37,533 nt of DNA from Gynuella sp. (GTDB lineage Bacteria > Pseudomonadota > Gammaproteobacteria > Pseudomonadales > Natronospirillaceae): contig JANQHX010000018.1 of the NCBI GenBank assembly GCA_028282465.1, forward strand, positions 1 through 37,533, in the 5' to 3' direction. Each line of letters starts with the position of its first letter. The first letter of the stretch is position 1. The position numbers and the translations under genes were made by a program. This document shows positions 8,735-16,757 of this stretch, piece after piece. The notes under the pieces were generated by a model, which saw only the letters and a list, made by a program, of their open reading frames with translations, searched no databases and had not been told where the DNA came from.

Positions 8735-9943
8735 ATGCGCACTTTACAACCTCAAGACTTTGCCAGCATCCTTGGCATATTTGATCCCTGGGCCATAAAA
8801 GATATTGAAATATCTCAAGAGAAAGAACAGATCTTGTTTATTCTTGAAAAGAAGAAAGATAAGAAAGAGTTTTTTCTTTTTAGTAAATCCGCTGAAAATG
8901 ATCATCTTAAAACCATGAAATGGCATCATATTAAATTAGGCCAATTTAAGAGTGCTATTCAACTAAGTCTGCCCATTAATGATTTTCTAGAACTGGATGC
9001 AAATGGCCCTTCTTTTGTGGGCAAATCCAGCAATGCCATAACAAATGAATTATCGGATTCCATTCAGCTATTTCATCAAAAAGGCTTGGATACAGATATG
9101 ATTCAAAGCCTTTTAGGTACACCTATGGCTTTGATAGAGCAGGCAATTAATGCACTCGCTTCTGAACAGCATCAAAAGACCATGGCTTCGAATTTGCCAC
9201 TCATTGGCAACCCGGTTTGGCGAGAAGTGTTAACAGATAAAAAACGGATCACCACAAAACTCTTGCCTCTTAAACTTCTTTTATCCAGTTTGAAACTTGA
9301 GATCTCTAAAAAGCCTGACGACCCAGATATTGTTCTTCAGTCTGTTTCAGAGTTGAGAACCTTTTTTGTTAAGAATGCCAATCAACTTAAGTCTGAATAT
9401 ATACAAATTGGGGCTCAAATTTCACCAGTACAGAAGAAGGTACAGTCAAAGCAAAAATTTGTATTGCCAGCCCTCAAGAGCTTAGCTTGGCAACACATTC
9501 TGACCGGTAAAGTTCAGCTGGACTCGGCTCATATGGGCTTAAAATTCAATCTAGCCCAACAAAGAAAACTATATAAATTAGCCAGCAATCATGAACAACG
9601 CAGCGAAGTTATAAAAAACTTAGCACTCTTCATCAAGGCAAATGCACGGGCACTCATTCCTGTACTGAAACAACTAACTGAGCTTTCAAATCAATATAAA
9701 ACCATTCAAGGTTCAATATTACCTCCGCCAGAGCATGATGTTTGGAAACAACTGCTAATTGATGACAAACTACTACCTTCTGAGAAAATCAATTACAGGC
9801 TATTGTTATCTAGATTAAAAATGACTTACCAAAAAAACCAAGATACCTCTACCATAGAAGAGCTCTACCAGTTCTTTGACAAAAATTCAGGCGTTATGAC
9901 CGAAGAAATTGAAGCAATTAAACAACTGGCATCTGGCCAATAG
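8735..9943 (+). CDS. Paralogous 402-aa ISL3-N-like/three-repeat protein (cassette copy 2)
   Basis: This has exactly the same length as the copy at 6237-7445 and aligns without gaps; I count about 186 identical residues of 402 (46%). The same landmarks are present: ILGIFDPWAIKDIEI, MKWHHIKLGQF, ITNELSDSIQL, NLPLIGNPVW, LPLKLLLSSLK, ELRTFFVKN, LPALKSLAW, NARALIPVLKQLTEL, LPPPEHDVW and KINYRLLLSRLK. The most conserved stretches fall in the repeats (SLPLIGNPVW/NLPLIGNPVW and KINYRLLL), so the repeats rather than the N-terminus carry most constraint. Function is unknown. The ribosome binding site is weak (GGCGGGC). The FIST-like partner begins 19 bp later. The absence of gaps and the intact frame argue for a functional paralogue rather than a decaying duplicate. 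Confidence 0.85.
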   Translation: MRTLQPQDFASILGIFDPWAIKDIEISQEKEQILFILEKKKDKKEFFLFSKSAENDHLKTMKWHHIKLGQFKSAIQLSLPINDFLELDANGPSFVGKSSNAITNELSDSIQLFHQKGLDTDMIQSLLGTPMALIEQAINALASEQHQKTMASNLPLIGNPVWREVLTDKKRITTKLLPLKLLLSSLKLEISKKPDDPDIVLQSVSELRTFFVKNANQLKSEYIQIGAQISPVQKKVQSKQKFVLPALKSLAWQHILTGKVQLDSAHMGLKFNLAQQRKLYKLASNHEQRSEVIKNLALFIKANARALIPVLKQLTELSNQYKTIQGSILPPPEHDVWKQLLIDDKLLPSEKINYRLLLSRLKMTYQKNQDTSTIEELYQFFDKNSGVMTEEIEAIKQLASGQ

Positions 9944-9962
9944 TCACCCTTAAGGAGTAGAT

Positions 9963-10973
9963 ATGACCGACCAACTTGTTAGTATTTCCGGCCAGATGCT
10001 TGAGCTGGATATGCTCAAAGACTTAATTGCCACTGGAGAGTTTTTGTCTATCGCTGCAGATGAGGGTTTATTGTCTCAGCTACCTTCCGGTAATTGGATT
10101 GCAGGTACTATTCCCTACTTTATGTCCGAGCAAGGGGGATTAATTTCTAAAGAAAAGGCATTCGTACACCGTATTCAAGGAGTTAGCCCAGCCACACCAC
10201 CTCGGCTAACTATCTACGACAAAAACTCCATCAGTAGAATTGCTAAAGATGCGCCACCTCATGGCTTTACCATTGTGATTCTTCCAGCTAATTCAGATGT
10301 ACATCTAACCTACGCTCAAAAAGCCCCAGAGTTTCCTAACATGTTTTTTACGCCGATCATTGGCTGGATTTCTGGGTATAACTTATCGGAAGACCATCAT
10401 CTCGCAAAAGTAGGTTTTGGCCCTGGCGGCTCGATGTTATTAGACCAGCAAGCCGTAGCTATTCATGTTAGCTTGCCAGAAACACAGCATGCCAATATCA
10501 ATATCATTAATTTATTTAATGAAGCTGATGGCCCTGAAATAGAGTTTTTGACAACAGGCTTTGAAGCTAAGGATTGCAAGATAAATGGTGAAGTGGCGAG
10601 TTTCTCCGACTATATCGAATCAGAAGGCATAGATACAAGACTGCCCTTAGTAGCCGATTATTCTGGTATTAAAGTCAATGTCAGTATTCAGAAAGTTCAA
10701 GATTCACGAGTGTCCTTTTATGCCCCAGTTTTTAACGGGATAAAATATCGATTCGCTAAACCAACACAAGACTATGTCAGTGAATTTAATTCAGAAATGC
10801 AAAAAATACACGATGCCAAAATTGCATTTTCATGCAACTGTATTTTGAACTTTCTATATTCAGAATTAGAAGGAAAGAGTACGGGCACCATGGTTGGCCC
10901 CATTACTTTTGGGGAAATTGCTTACCAATTGCTAAACCAAACTCTGGTGTACCTTGACTTGAATGAAAACTGA
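9963..10973 (+). CDS. Paralogous FIST-like domain protein (cassette copy 2)
   Basis: The 336-aa paralogue of the protein at 7462-8475 appears clearly more similar to its partner (roughly 60-65% identity by eye) than the two 402-aa proteins are to each other. Identical blocks include LLSQLPSGNWIAGTIPYFMS, GPGG.MLLDQQAVAIHV, DTRLPLVADYSGI, AFSCNCILNFLYSELEGK and TFGEIAYQLLNQTLVY. No transmembrane or signal segment is seen. AAGGAG sits before the ATG. The conserved Cys pair in FSCNC is kept in both copies and could matter for structure or chemistry. It is probably co-transcribed with the 402-aa gene 19 bp upstream. The same caution on the FIST assignment applies. Confidence 0.82.
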   Translation: MTDQLVSISGQMLELDMLKDLIATGEFLSIAADEGLLSQLPSGNWIAGTIPYFMSEQGGLISKEKAFVHRIQGVSPATPPRLTIYDKNSISRIAKDAPPHGFTIVILPANSDVHLTYAQKAPEFPNMFFTPIIGWISGYNLSEDHHLAKVGFGPGGSMLLDQQAVAIHVSLPETQHANINIINLFNEADGPEIEFLTTGFEAKDCKINGEVASFSDYIESEGIDTRLPLVADYSGIKVNVSIQKVQDSRVSFYAPVFNGIKYRFAKPTQDYVSEFNSEMQKIHDAKIAFSCNCILNFLYSELEGKSTGTMVGPITFGEIAYQLLNQTLVYLDLNEN

Positions 10974-11047
10974 ATACTCCAGATCAATCAAAAAAGTGTT
11001 GGGCGAGCCCACAATCATTGAACACCTTTCTCTTTTTCAACAAAGAT

Positions 11048-11071
11048 AATGGCCTTAGGTTTAAGGCCATT
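11048..11071. terminator. Hairpin between cassette copy 2 and the dienelactone hydrolase gene
   Basis: AATGGCCTTA (11048-11057) and TAAGGCCATT (11062-11071) form a perfect 10-bp stem with a 4-nt loop between two converging genes. T-rich tracts lie about 10 nt away on the plus strand, so it is a plausible but atypical (perhaps bidirectional) terminator. Confidence 0.55.
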
Positions 11072-11085
11072 TGAAACCACTTTTT

Positions 11086-11967
11086 TTAAGCCATAAGTTG
11101 AGTTTTAAAGAAGGCCGTCGTTCTACTCCAGGCCAGCTCAGCAGCTTCTTCGTTATATCGACTTGTGGAATCGTTATGGAAGCCATGATTCGTGCCTGGA
11201 TAAATAAACGCTTGGTAGTCCACTTTATTGGCTTTTAACGCTTTCTCGTACTCTGGCCAAGTAGCATTTACCCTGTTATCTAGCTCTGCATAATGAATCA
11301 TAAGCGGTGAAGAAATATCAGCTATCTTATCGGCAGGCCCAGGCGTTCCATAAAATGGCACCGCCGCGTCGATCACATCAGGAATAGTTTTAGCCAGCAT
11401 GTTACTGATGTAACCCCCAAAACAAAACCCAACTACGCCTAGCTTGTTTGAAGTTGCTTCATGGTTTTTAAGGAAGCTGGAGGCAGCCACAAAATCCTGT
11501 TCTATTTTTGCTCGCTCAAGAGACTTCTGCATTGCCCGGCCATCATCGTCATTACCTGGGTAACCCCCTAGTGGGTAAAGCGCGTCCGGTGCAAAAGCAA
11601 TGAAACCTTGCTTTGCCAACCGTCGGGCAACATCCTTAATGTATGGATTCAGACCTCTATTTTCATGAACAACCAAGACTGCAGCTGGTTTCTTGCTCAT
11701 ATTACTAGGCACAACTAAGTAACCTTGACCTTCACCATGGCCATTTGGGGAGTCAAAGGTTGCATAACTCGCTTTAATATCCGGATCATTGAAAGATACT
11801 TGCTCAGCCAAAGCATAGTTTGGCAGCAGAGACGCGCTGATAGCGCTCACTGTGACACCTGATACAGCTAGGGTGCTAAGCCTTGACAAAAAAGTTCTGC
11901 GGTCTATGTCTCCATGACAGTATTCGTCATACCAGTCATACGCCTGCTGTGGAATGTTATTATGCAC
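11086..11967 (-). CDS. Tat-exported dienelactone hydrolase family protein
   Basis: This is an alpha/beta hydrolase of the carboxymethylenebutenolidase type, 293 aa when begun at the GTG at 11967. That start is chosen over the ATG at 12006 because AAAGGAG lies just before it and because homologues usually start close to the IPQ.A.D.YDEYCHG segment. A twin-arginine signal follows (DRRTFLSRL, hydrophobic to about 52, cleavage near YALA). The catalytic set is visible: Glu102 in ENRG, nucleophile Cys182 in GFCFGG, Asp230 in AELDNR and His261 in NHGFH. Members cleave dienelactones or related esters. The substrate is unknown, and the gene has no aromatic-degradation neighbours here. Confidence 0.92.
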   Translation of the reverse strand: MHNNIPQQAYDWYDEYCHGDIDRRTFLSRLSTLAVSGVTVSAISASLLPNYALAEQVSFNDPDIKASYATFDSPNGHGEGQGYLVVPSNMSKKPAAVLVVHENRGLNPYIKDVARRLAKQGFIAFAPDALYPLGGYPGNDDDGRAMQKSLERAKIEQDFVAASSFLKNHEATSNKLGVVGFCFGGYISNMLAKTIPDVIDAAVPFYGTPGPADKIADISSPLMIHYAELDNRVNATWPEYEKALKANKVDYQAFIYPGTNHGFHNDSTSRYNEEAAELAWSRTTAFFKTQLMA

Positions 11968-12143
11968 GGCCAATCTCCTTTGTTGTGGTAGGGTTTTCAA
12001 TAGCACGTTACGAGTGAAGTAACTAAGCAGACCAAACCTGATGAATTTAGTTTCTAATGGGTATCAAATAACTCGGTATTGTGACTCTCACCTCTTTCAT
12101 ACAAACTAGTTATATTCAAAGCCATGCATCTAAAAGAATTCAA

Positions 12144-12557
12144 ATGTTAGTCATCTCAAGGGCAGTCTCAATTCCACATGAAGAAATCACATTGAATGGC
12201 ATTCGCGCCCAAGGGTCAGGAGGTCAAAACGTAAACAAGGTATCCTCCGCTATTCATCTACGATTCGATTTTCTAAAATCATCATTACCTGATCACTATA
12301 AGCAACGATTGGCAAACTTCAGCGATAGCAGAATTACCAAAGACGGTGTCATTGTCATAAAAGCTCAGACTTACAGAACTCAAGAACAAAATAAAGAAGA
12401 TGCGCTGAATCGGTTAAGGGAACTAATACAATCTGCTGTGGCTATTCAAAAAACTAGAAAACCTACCAAACCAACATATGGCTCAAAGCTGAAGCGCTTA
12501 GACAACAAAACTAAAAGAGGTAGGACCAAATCTCTGAGAAAAAAGATCTCCCCGTAG
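12144..12557 (+). CDS. arfB: Alternative ribosome-rescue factor ArfB (YaeJ), peptidyl-tRNA hydrolase
   Basis: The product has 137 aa from the ATG at 12144; an upstream ATG at 12081 would add 21 residues absent from the family, whose usual length is about 140. The catalytic GGQ motif is in RAQGSGGQNVNKVSSA, as in the release-factor domain. The C-terminal tail is rich in Lys and Arg (TRKPTKPTYGSKLKRLDNKT), the part that threads into the empty mRNA channel. ArfB hydrolyses peptidyl-tRNA on ribosomes stalled without a stop codon. It is read divergently from the hydrolase gene and appears to stand alone. The ribosome binding site is weak (AAAGAA), consistent with modest expression. Confidence 0.93.
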   Translation: MLVISRAVSIPHEEITLNGIRAQGSGGQNVNKVSSAIHLRFDFLKSSLPDHYKQRLANFSDSRITKDGVIVIKAQTYRTQEQNKEDALNRLRELIQSAVAIQKTRKPTKPTYGSKLKRLDNKTKRGRTKSLRKKISP

Positions 12558-12815
12558 ACTCAGCAACATTCCAGTGGATAAACAATTAAAGGCAATTGTA
12601 TAAACTGAATAGCGCTACCAATAATATTCGATAATCAAAAAGCTCAGACATCTACACCACAGATAAAGCACAACTTATAAATAATAAACAGCTAATAATT
12701 AAAAAAAGATAGTTAACAATTACATTAAGTTACCAAAGACTCTCGTTTTCCATTCTTTTCCCCCTGTAACTGATTCATGTTTGTCTACTCTGGATAAAAA
12801 GTGGAGGATAAATTC

Positions 12816-13379
12816 ATGAATAAGTTAATAGTCATCTTGATCTGTTGTTCAGCGGTTATTCAGTCGAATGCCAATGAATTTTCTGATGCATTAGAAGCAC
12901 ACATTTCTGAAGCAAAAAAATGGATCTCTAATCCGATTGTTATCAGCGCTATTAAATCTCAAAACATAGCCCACACCAATGTCACTAACCCTCAGATAAT
13001 TGATAAAGACAAAGCATGGAGAGCCGAAGTTGGTGCAGCAGATCAACCCATGATTTCAGAAATACTAGCCAATGATCTATCTAAGTATCTAATGCAAGTT
13101 CAAGAAGATAGCGCTGGCCTCTACACAGAAGTATTTGTTATGGACAACAAAGGTATGAATGTAGGCCAAAGTGCCATCACATCAGATTACTGGCAGGGTG
13201 ATGAGGCAAAGTGGAAAGAAAGTTATGGTAAGGGGGCAGGAAGTTTTCACATTGGAGAAGTGGAAGAAGACGAATCTACTCAAACATTTCAAAGCCAACT
13301 AAGCATTTCAATTGAAGACCCAGAAAATGGCAATGTCATAGGTGCTGTCACCATTGGCGTTAATGTTGGGGAGTTATAA
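12816..13379 (+). CDS. Lone periplasmic Cache (PDC-like) sensor domain protein
   Basis: The product has 187 aa from the ATG at 12816. A GTG at 12801 overlaps the GGAGGA ribosome binding site and is rejected. A signal peptide (NKLIVILICCSAVIQSNA) precedes a single PDC/Cache-type domain: a long N-terminal helix (residues 22-45), then a beta-sheet with TEVFVMDNKGMNVGQSAITS, DYWQGDEAKW, an SFHIGEV strand and a final strand NVIGAVTIGVNV. Such domains normally form the periplasmic part of chemoreceptors and kinases; here it is free, without a membrane anchor. It ends 6 bp before an MCP gene, so it probably acts as a binding-protein partner for that receptor. The ligand is unknown. Confidence 0.85.
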   Translation: MNKLIVILICCSAVIQSNANEFSDALEAHISEAKKWISNPIVISAIKSQNIAHTNVTNPQIIDKDKAWRAEVGAADQPMISEILANDLSKYLMQVQEDSAGLYTEVFVMDNKGMNVGQSAITSDYWQGDEAKWKESYGKGAGSFHIGEVEEDESTQTFQSQLSISIEDPENGNVIGAVTIGVNVGEL

Positions 13380-13385
13380 AATCAA

Positions 13386-14936
13386 ATGAATCTGAAACTC
13401 AGCTCGAAATTAGGAATCTTTGTCGCAGTATTAGTGATTACGGTCAGTAGCATACTGATTTTTGTACAAAGCTCTCTTGTTTCGAGCAACACTAAAGCAG
13501 TTTCAGCGCAAAACTTCAAAACCATCAGCCAATTGTTCACCAGTCAGTCATCTGGCTCGGTACGTTTCAAGAAGACTGAAATTCTAGATGTCGATATACA
13601 AAAGCTAGTTGAACAAACAGGAAGCTCTTTGTCCGCTATATATTTAGTTGGAAAAGGCGATGAGATTGTTATCCAATATCAATCCAATGACAAAACAACT
13701 AAACCTTTAGACCTTTTGGTTACCGACTCAGAAACCAATCAATACATCAGTGACAACGAATTATTAATTAGCAGTCCAATTTTTTTTGGTAAGAAAAATG
13801 ACCTAGTAGGTACAGCCTATTTCATTTGGAATTTTCATCAAGTTAATACTTTAATCGCCAAAGCCAATCGATCAGCAAGTCTACTTGCGGTCATTCTAGT
13901 GATTGGTACTCTTGCCCTCGCTATTTTAGTTCTGAATCATCTTGTTAATAAGCCACTAAAAATGATTTCTAATTTAGCTGAACAGCTGGTAGATGGGGAA
14001 AGAGACTTAACTAAGCGAATTAATTTCCATCATTCCGATGAGCTAGGAACTCTTTCCAATCTATTTGATCGTTTCGTTAATAATGTACAACAAGCTATCG
14101 CAAACATTGCCAGCACCTTTGTTGACTTGAATAGTCTAGCCAGCGGAACTCAAATAAATTCTGAAAAAATTCTTAGCGAAATATCCGTATCAAAGCGTAG
14201 CGTAGATGACGCGGTAAAATCAGTCCACGATATTTCGCAATCAGTTGACCACGTGGGAGATACTGCAAAACTAGCGTTTGTAGAGGCGAATCAAGTCGCT
14301 GAAGAATCAGCTAAAGGCATGAAGGTGGTTGAGAGCAGCGTAAGTTCTATTGAAAAATTAGCAAGTGAAGTAAATTCAGCTGCAGAAGTTATTGAACGAG
14401 TCAGTAAAAGTAGCTCAGAGATTGGATCTGTGCTGGATGTTATTAAAGGAATTGCCGAACAAACTAATCTTCTTGCTCTGAATGCAGCAATAGAAGCTGC
14501 ACGTGCTGGGGAACAAGGCCGAGGTTTCGCGGTAGTGGCTGATGAAGTTAGGTCACTAGCTGCGAAAACAGCCCAATCTACTCAAGAAATAAATGACATG
14601 ATTGAAACCCTTCGTCAGGGCACCATGGCTGCAGTTGATGTAATGAACAAGAGTGTGGAGTTATCAAGCAGCACAGTAGAACAGTCGAAGCAATCTGGCG
14701 AAGTGCTTCAAGAAATAATCAGCAAGGTACACACCATTAGAGAAATGTGCGAAGACATATCAACCTCTTCTGAAACTGAAACAGAGATTGCTAAAACCAC
14801 AGTACAACGAATTAGTGAGATGCACGAGTTAATGACAAATATTTCCAACGCAGCAGAAGATACTGCTAACTCAGGAAGGGATTTAAACTCACAAGCCCAG
14901 AAGGTAAATGCAATGATTCAGGAGTTTAAGATCTAA
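13386..14936 (+). CDS. Methyl-accepting chemotaxis protein
   Basis: This is a 516-aa chemoreceptor. TM1 is about residues 10-30, a periplasmic domain of about 130 residues follows (40-160, ending [18 protein letters not shown], itself Cache-like), TM2 is about 163-187 and HAMP about 188-240. The long helical signalling domain has the highly conserved tip [20 protein letters not shown] and [15 protein letters not shown]. There is no CheR-binding pentapeptide at the C-terminus (ends MIQEFKI). It signals through CheW and CheA to the flagellar motor or a chemosensory-like pathway. The gene follows the lone Cache protein by 6 bp, with GGGGAG inside that gene's end as ribosome binding site, which suggests translational coupling and a shared stimulus. 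Confidence 0.95.
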   Translation: MNLKLSSKLGIFVAVLVITVSSILIFVQSSLVSSNTKAVSAQNFKTISQLFTSQSSGSVRFKKTEILDVDIQKLVEQTGSSLSAIYLVGKGDEIVIQYQSNDKTTKPLDLLVTDSETNQYISDNELLISSPIFFGKKNDLVGTAYFIWNFHQVNTLIAKANRSASLLAVILVIGTLALAILVLNHLVNKPLKMISNLAEQLVDGERDLTKRINFHHSDELGTLSNLFDRFVNNVQQAIANIASTFVDLNSLASGTQINSEKILSEISVSKRSVDDAVKSVHDISQSVDHVGDTAKLAFVEANQVAEESAKGMKVVESSVSSIEKLASEVNSAAEVIERVSKSSSEIGSVLDVIKGIAEQTNLLALNAAIEAARAGEQGRGFAVVADEVRSLAAKTAQSTQEINDMIETLRQGTMAAVDVMNKSVELSSSTVEQSKQSGEVLQEIISKVHTIREMCEDISTSSETETEIAKTTVQRISEMHELMTNISNAAEDTANSGRDLNSQAQKVNAMIQEFKI

Positions 14937-14942
14937 GTAAAT

Positions 14943-16532
14943 CTAATTTCTAATAAAAGCCTTACCTGACTTGTAATTTAAATCATACTCCAAATAGCTA
15001 TTCTTAATCGCATATTCAAGAAACAAATTGTCTAAGTCACGCTCATAGCCAGTTACTATGACTTCGGGCTGCTTGTCCTCTAGAAAACTGATCATTTCGG
15101 ACTGCCCCACTGCTCGATATTTTTGGTGATTACCATGTCTAATTAGATCTGTCACTCGGTAAAGAAATGGACCGGTTGAGAATTCAGGATAGATATCCAT
15201 ACCAGACTTCAAGGCCAAGAGTGGAGACAATGTTGCTACTTTAATATCTTCATCAGGAAATCTATTTTTGGCTATTTGTTTAATTCTCATTGAGTCTTCA
15301 TGGATCAGAATAGAAGCTATGCTATCTTCGGAGAATAGAGAGTTAACGTTTTTGTCGACACGCTTAAAATTATGAATACATGAAGCTAACAGGAGAACCA
15401 TCATAACCTTAGAGATTGTTCCCATGTGTTTTCTAGGAACTAATACGGCTAGAAATATTACAAATAGGAAGAGAAAAGCTATTGGCATAGAGTAATATTG
15501 TAAAAATGAAGGAGTTGGTGCTACTGAAGTTGCCATTGCTACAATAAAGAGTAATAAAGAATTAAAACCCATTAAAAACCAATACCTAAATTCCCTACGT
15601 TTATTATTACTTTTTGAGAAAATTAAGTAAGAAAAATATGAAAGTAGAGTCAACAAAATTAGATTATCAAAGCGATTAAGTGTTTTTGCTGCATAATCTA
15701 GTTTTTCCGTTAAAGTCATGGGCCCACCGTAATCATTTAAGTATCGCCAGTCAGTATTTAATTGATGGTATCCAAAGTTATTAAAGTAAAATAAATCAAA
15801 ATCTGATAAAAAATTAACGATTGGCGCTAAAGCGACCGAAAAGCCCATAAGAAAAAGAATATTGAACTTAAAAAAGTTTTTAAAAGCTCCGGCCTTGGAG
15901 CTAGTTCGATAGATCATTAGTGATGCTGACAAATAAAATGGAACCATTATTGTTATGAACGTTAATTTAAAACCAGCAGCTAAGCCTATAAATATACCAG
16001 AGAGAAAAAAACCTAATCCTTCGTATCTTCTATTCATAACTGACTTTACATAAACATAAAATCCTAATAAAGAAATTGTTACTGGTAAAATATAGTTTGA
16101 TACTTCTGAAGCTGACCGTAACAAGGTGTAATTATTTAAAAATAATAAAGCGAAAATAAAACATACAAGTCTGTTAATATTGGAGTTTAAAGCGATCAAA
16201 TAAACTAGTAAGGCAGACACCATAAAAGAAATGATGCAAACTATTTTCGCTGCCAAGAGATAGTTTTCAACAAAAAAAACTTTGAATATAAAAGCATAAA
16301 AATAACTAATGTACGGCATTTGCAAGAATGCAAAATCTTCATATAGCGAATGACCTTTTAGCAAGAGAATGGCGGATGTTACATACATATGCTCATTATG
16401 ATCAAACCTCACTAATACTGCACTTATGGCATTTATGAGTACATAAAGCCCAAGAATTGCAGTTATCGTCGAAGGTATCACATGTTTAAAAGAGAGTCTT
16501 GAAGGTTCTGAATCCGTGACTGACAGTCCCAT
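14943..16532 (-). CDS. GT-C fold membrane glycosyltransferase-like protein
   Basis: This 529-aa polytopic membrane protein has about ten hydrophobic helices. The first large loop carries the acidic motif RFDHNEHMYVTSA (residues 42-54), then GHSLYEDFAFLQMPY. This is the layout of the ArnT/PMT-type (glycosyltransferase family 39) enzymes, which use a lipid-linked sugar donor and catalytic acids at the end of TM1. The C-terminal 120 residues are soluble. Acceptor and donor cannot be predicted, and there are no other glycan genes adjacent. The coding sequence is visibly more AT-rich than its neighbours (long A and T runs between 15600 and 16500), hinting at acquisition by transfer. It converges on the MCP gene with a 6-bp gap. 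Confidence 0.8.
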   Translation of the reverse strand: MGLSVTDSEPSRLSFKHVIPSTITAILGLYVLINAISAVLVRFDHNEHMYVTSAILLLKGHSLYEDFAFLQMPYISYFYAFIFKVFFVENYLLAAKIVCIISFMVSALLVYLIALNSNINRLVCFIFALLFLNNYTLLRSASEVSNYILPVTISLLGFYVYVKSVMNRRYEGLGFFLSGIFIGLAAGFKLTFITIMVPFYLSASLMIYRTSSKAGAFKNFFKFNILFLMGFSVALAPIVNFLSDFDLFYFNNFGYHQLNTDWRYLNDYGGPMTLTEKLDYAAKTLNRFDNLILLTLLSYFSYLIFSKSNNKRREFRYWFLMGFNSLLLFIVAMATSVAPTPSFLQYYSMPIAFLFLFVIFLAVLVPRKHMGTISKVMMVLLLASCIHNFKRVDKNVNSLFSEDSIASILIHEDSMRIKQIAKNRFPDEDIKVATLSPLLALKSGMDIYPEFSTGPFLYRVTDLIRHGNHQKYRAVGQSEMISFLEDKQPEVIVTGYERDLDNLFLEYAIKNSYLEYDLNYKSGKAFIRN

Positions 16533-16670
16533 TATCTATAAACATCCATTAGTTTGAAAACAGCTGGTAAAGTTACATTTTAAATAAGTGCGCAATTATC
16601 CAACAAAAATAGACAATAACAAGAACAACATTAAATTATTCCTATTTCATTATTTTTATAAGGATCAAAA

Positions 16671-16696
16671 AAGAAAAACCCCGGCAAGCCGGGGTT
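16671..16696 (-). terminator. Rho-independent terminator of adhE
   Basis: Read on the minus strand, AACCCCGGC (16696-16688) and GCCGGGGTT (16685-16677) form a strong GC stem, followed by a T-rich tail TTTCTTTTTT. It lies about 60 bp after the adhE stop. Confidence 0.93.
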
Positions 16697-16757
16697 GGAG
16701 TTCCAGAAGATTGAAAGAGAGGGGTCTCTGACGACAGAGCCGTCAGAATCTTAATGT

